NCBI RefSeq assembly: GCF_014646515.1
Contig: NZ_BMNK01000001.1
Span: 124,001 to 188,000, forward strand
Direction of reading: 5' to 3'
DNA length: 64,000 nucleotides
Source of the DNA: Nonomuraea glycinis
GTDB lineage: Bacteria > Actinomycetota > Actinomycetes > Streptosporangiales > Streptosporangiaceae
The notes beneath the pieces were generated by a model, which saw only the letters and a program-made list of their open reading frames with translations, searched no databases and was not told the DNA's origin. Below, piece after piece: positions 63,681 through 64,000 of this stretch (within the stretch, counting starts at the first letter, position 1; every line of letters starts with the position of its first letter). The translations under genes were made by a program, and so were the position numbers.

Positions 63681-63712
63681 TCTGGGAGAATCTGTGAGGG
63701 TTCTGTGAGGGG
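63681..63712. promoter_or_regulatory. 11-bp direct repeats upstream of the ABC exporter
   Basis: TCTGTGAGGGT (63691-63701) and TCTGTGAGGGG (63702-63712) are in tandem, preceded by a weaker TCTGGGAGAA (63681). An inverted half-site, CTCACAG, lies at 63753-63759. An 11-bp period is typical for OmpR-class regulator binding, and such a regulator is encoded just downstream. Confidence 0.5.
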
Positions 63713-63714
63713 TG

Positions 63715-63739
63715 GAGCGTCCGGCGGGGCCGGACGCTC
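63715..63739 (-). terminator. Hairpin after the MFS gene
   Basis: GAGCGTCCGGC pairs perfectly with GCCGGACGCTC around a GGG loop (11-bp stem). It lies 73 bases past the MFS stop and upstream of the exporter operon, so it probably insulates the two. Confidence 0.75.
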
Positions 63740-63786
63740 GATTCACCGGGAACTCACAGGGTTTCGGCTGACTGCCGCAGGCTCGC

Positions 63787-63834
63787 TTCAGCCGACCGTG
63801 ACAGGTTCCGTTCAGCCGACCGCGGCAGGCTCGC
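63787..63834. repeat. Two 24-bp tandem repeats over the MFS stop codon
   Basis: Copies at 63787-63810 and 63811-63834 both begin TTCAGCCGACCG. The second contains the stop and last codons of the MFS gene (reverse strand), and the first is outside the gene. Confidence 0.75.
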
Positions 63835-64000
63835 GCACGGGAGCGGGCGGGGTCGCCACCGGCTCCTCGCGGGGCAGGAAGCGGGCGGTCGCCGCGATCA
63901 GCAGCCCCAGCACGACCGCCAGCCCGAGCGCGGTACGCAGCGACGTGGCGTCCGACAGGAAGCCGATCGCCACCGGCCCCAGCAGCAGCCCCGCGTAGCC
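63812..64000 (-). CDS. MFS transporter, C-terminal fragment (cut by window edge)
   Basis: Only the last 62 residues are inside the window. They read GYAGLLLGPVAIGFLSDATS followed by a final hydrophobic helix (LALGLAVVLGLLIAA-like) and a Pro-rich cytoplasmic tail. This is typical of the end of major facilitator permeases of the drug-efflux type, where the G-x-x-x-GP-x-x-G pattern marks helix 11. Substrate cannot be told from this part. Confidence 0.75.
   Translation of the reverse strand, partial: GYAGLLLGPVAIGFLSDATSLRTALGLAVVLGLLIAATARFLPREEPVATPPAPVREPAAVG

Overview
The window is high-GC actinomycete chromosome. GTG starts, ATGA/GTGA gene overlaps, a complete GlgE alpha-glucan pathway, an AfsR-type regulator, tandem Ser/Thr kinases, Tat and lipoprotein signals and a DUF4328 protein all fit a filamentous actinobacterium. 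A Streptosporangiaceae/Nonomuraea-like origin is my best guess, and it is inference only. No rRNA, tRNA, transposase, prophage or CRISPR array was seen. Coding density is high and no gene-free stretch exceeds about 260 bases.

Layout. 1-1427 (-): the 5' part of a sigma-like protein with a long disordered tail. 1681-5537 (+): an OpuC/ProU-type osmoprotectant ABC importer (ATPase, two permeases, lipoprotein) and a flavin reductase. 5556-12971 (-): SppA-type peptidase, two secreted subtilisin-like proteases and glycogen branching enzyme. 13103-18427: AfsR/SARP regulator (-), imine-reductase-like enzyme (+) and DUF4328 membrane protein (+).

18473-34188 is a catabolic island built around an IclR regulator. 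The left arm (-) encodes two 3-hydroxyisobutyrate-dehydrogenase-like enzymes, a PcaC-like protein, a cupin, an SDR, a Baeyer-Villiger-type flavin monooxygenase, an AhpD/CMD-like protein, a cupin-like protein and an HpcH/HpaI aldolase. The right arm (+) encodes IclR, a four-gene importer of the polyamine/opine type, a DUF6282 hydrolase, a lactonase-like metallo-beta-lactamase-fold protein, a second SDR and a double CMD protein. The set reads as import, oxygenation, ester or lactone opening, dehydrogenation and aldol cleavage of one unknown substrate.

34185-43300 carries maltokinase, TreS and GlgE (-), with glycogen phosphorylase and an RpiR-type regulator divergent (+). With glgB at 10.8 kb this gives the trehalose-to-glucan route plus phosphorolysis. 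43395-47281 holds a secreted amidase, an enoyl-CoA hydratase and a GH10 xylanase. 47502-52094 (+) is a compact, uncharacterised operon: coiled-coil protein, PP-loop ATPase with a Cys cluster, M55 D-aminopeptidase, Tat-exported FAD amine oxidase and YbaK-like protein. 52201-57622 has three tandem membrane Ser/Thr kinases, 57847-59599 has etfBA, and 59719-63647 (-) has an ABC transporter with a two-component system. A truncated MFS gene ends the window.

A recurring oddity is short tandem duplication over gene ends. The clearest case is four 44-bp units at 43261-43436, which cover the 3' ends of two convergent genes and include two strong hairpins.
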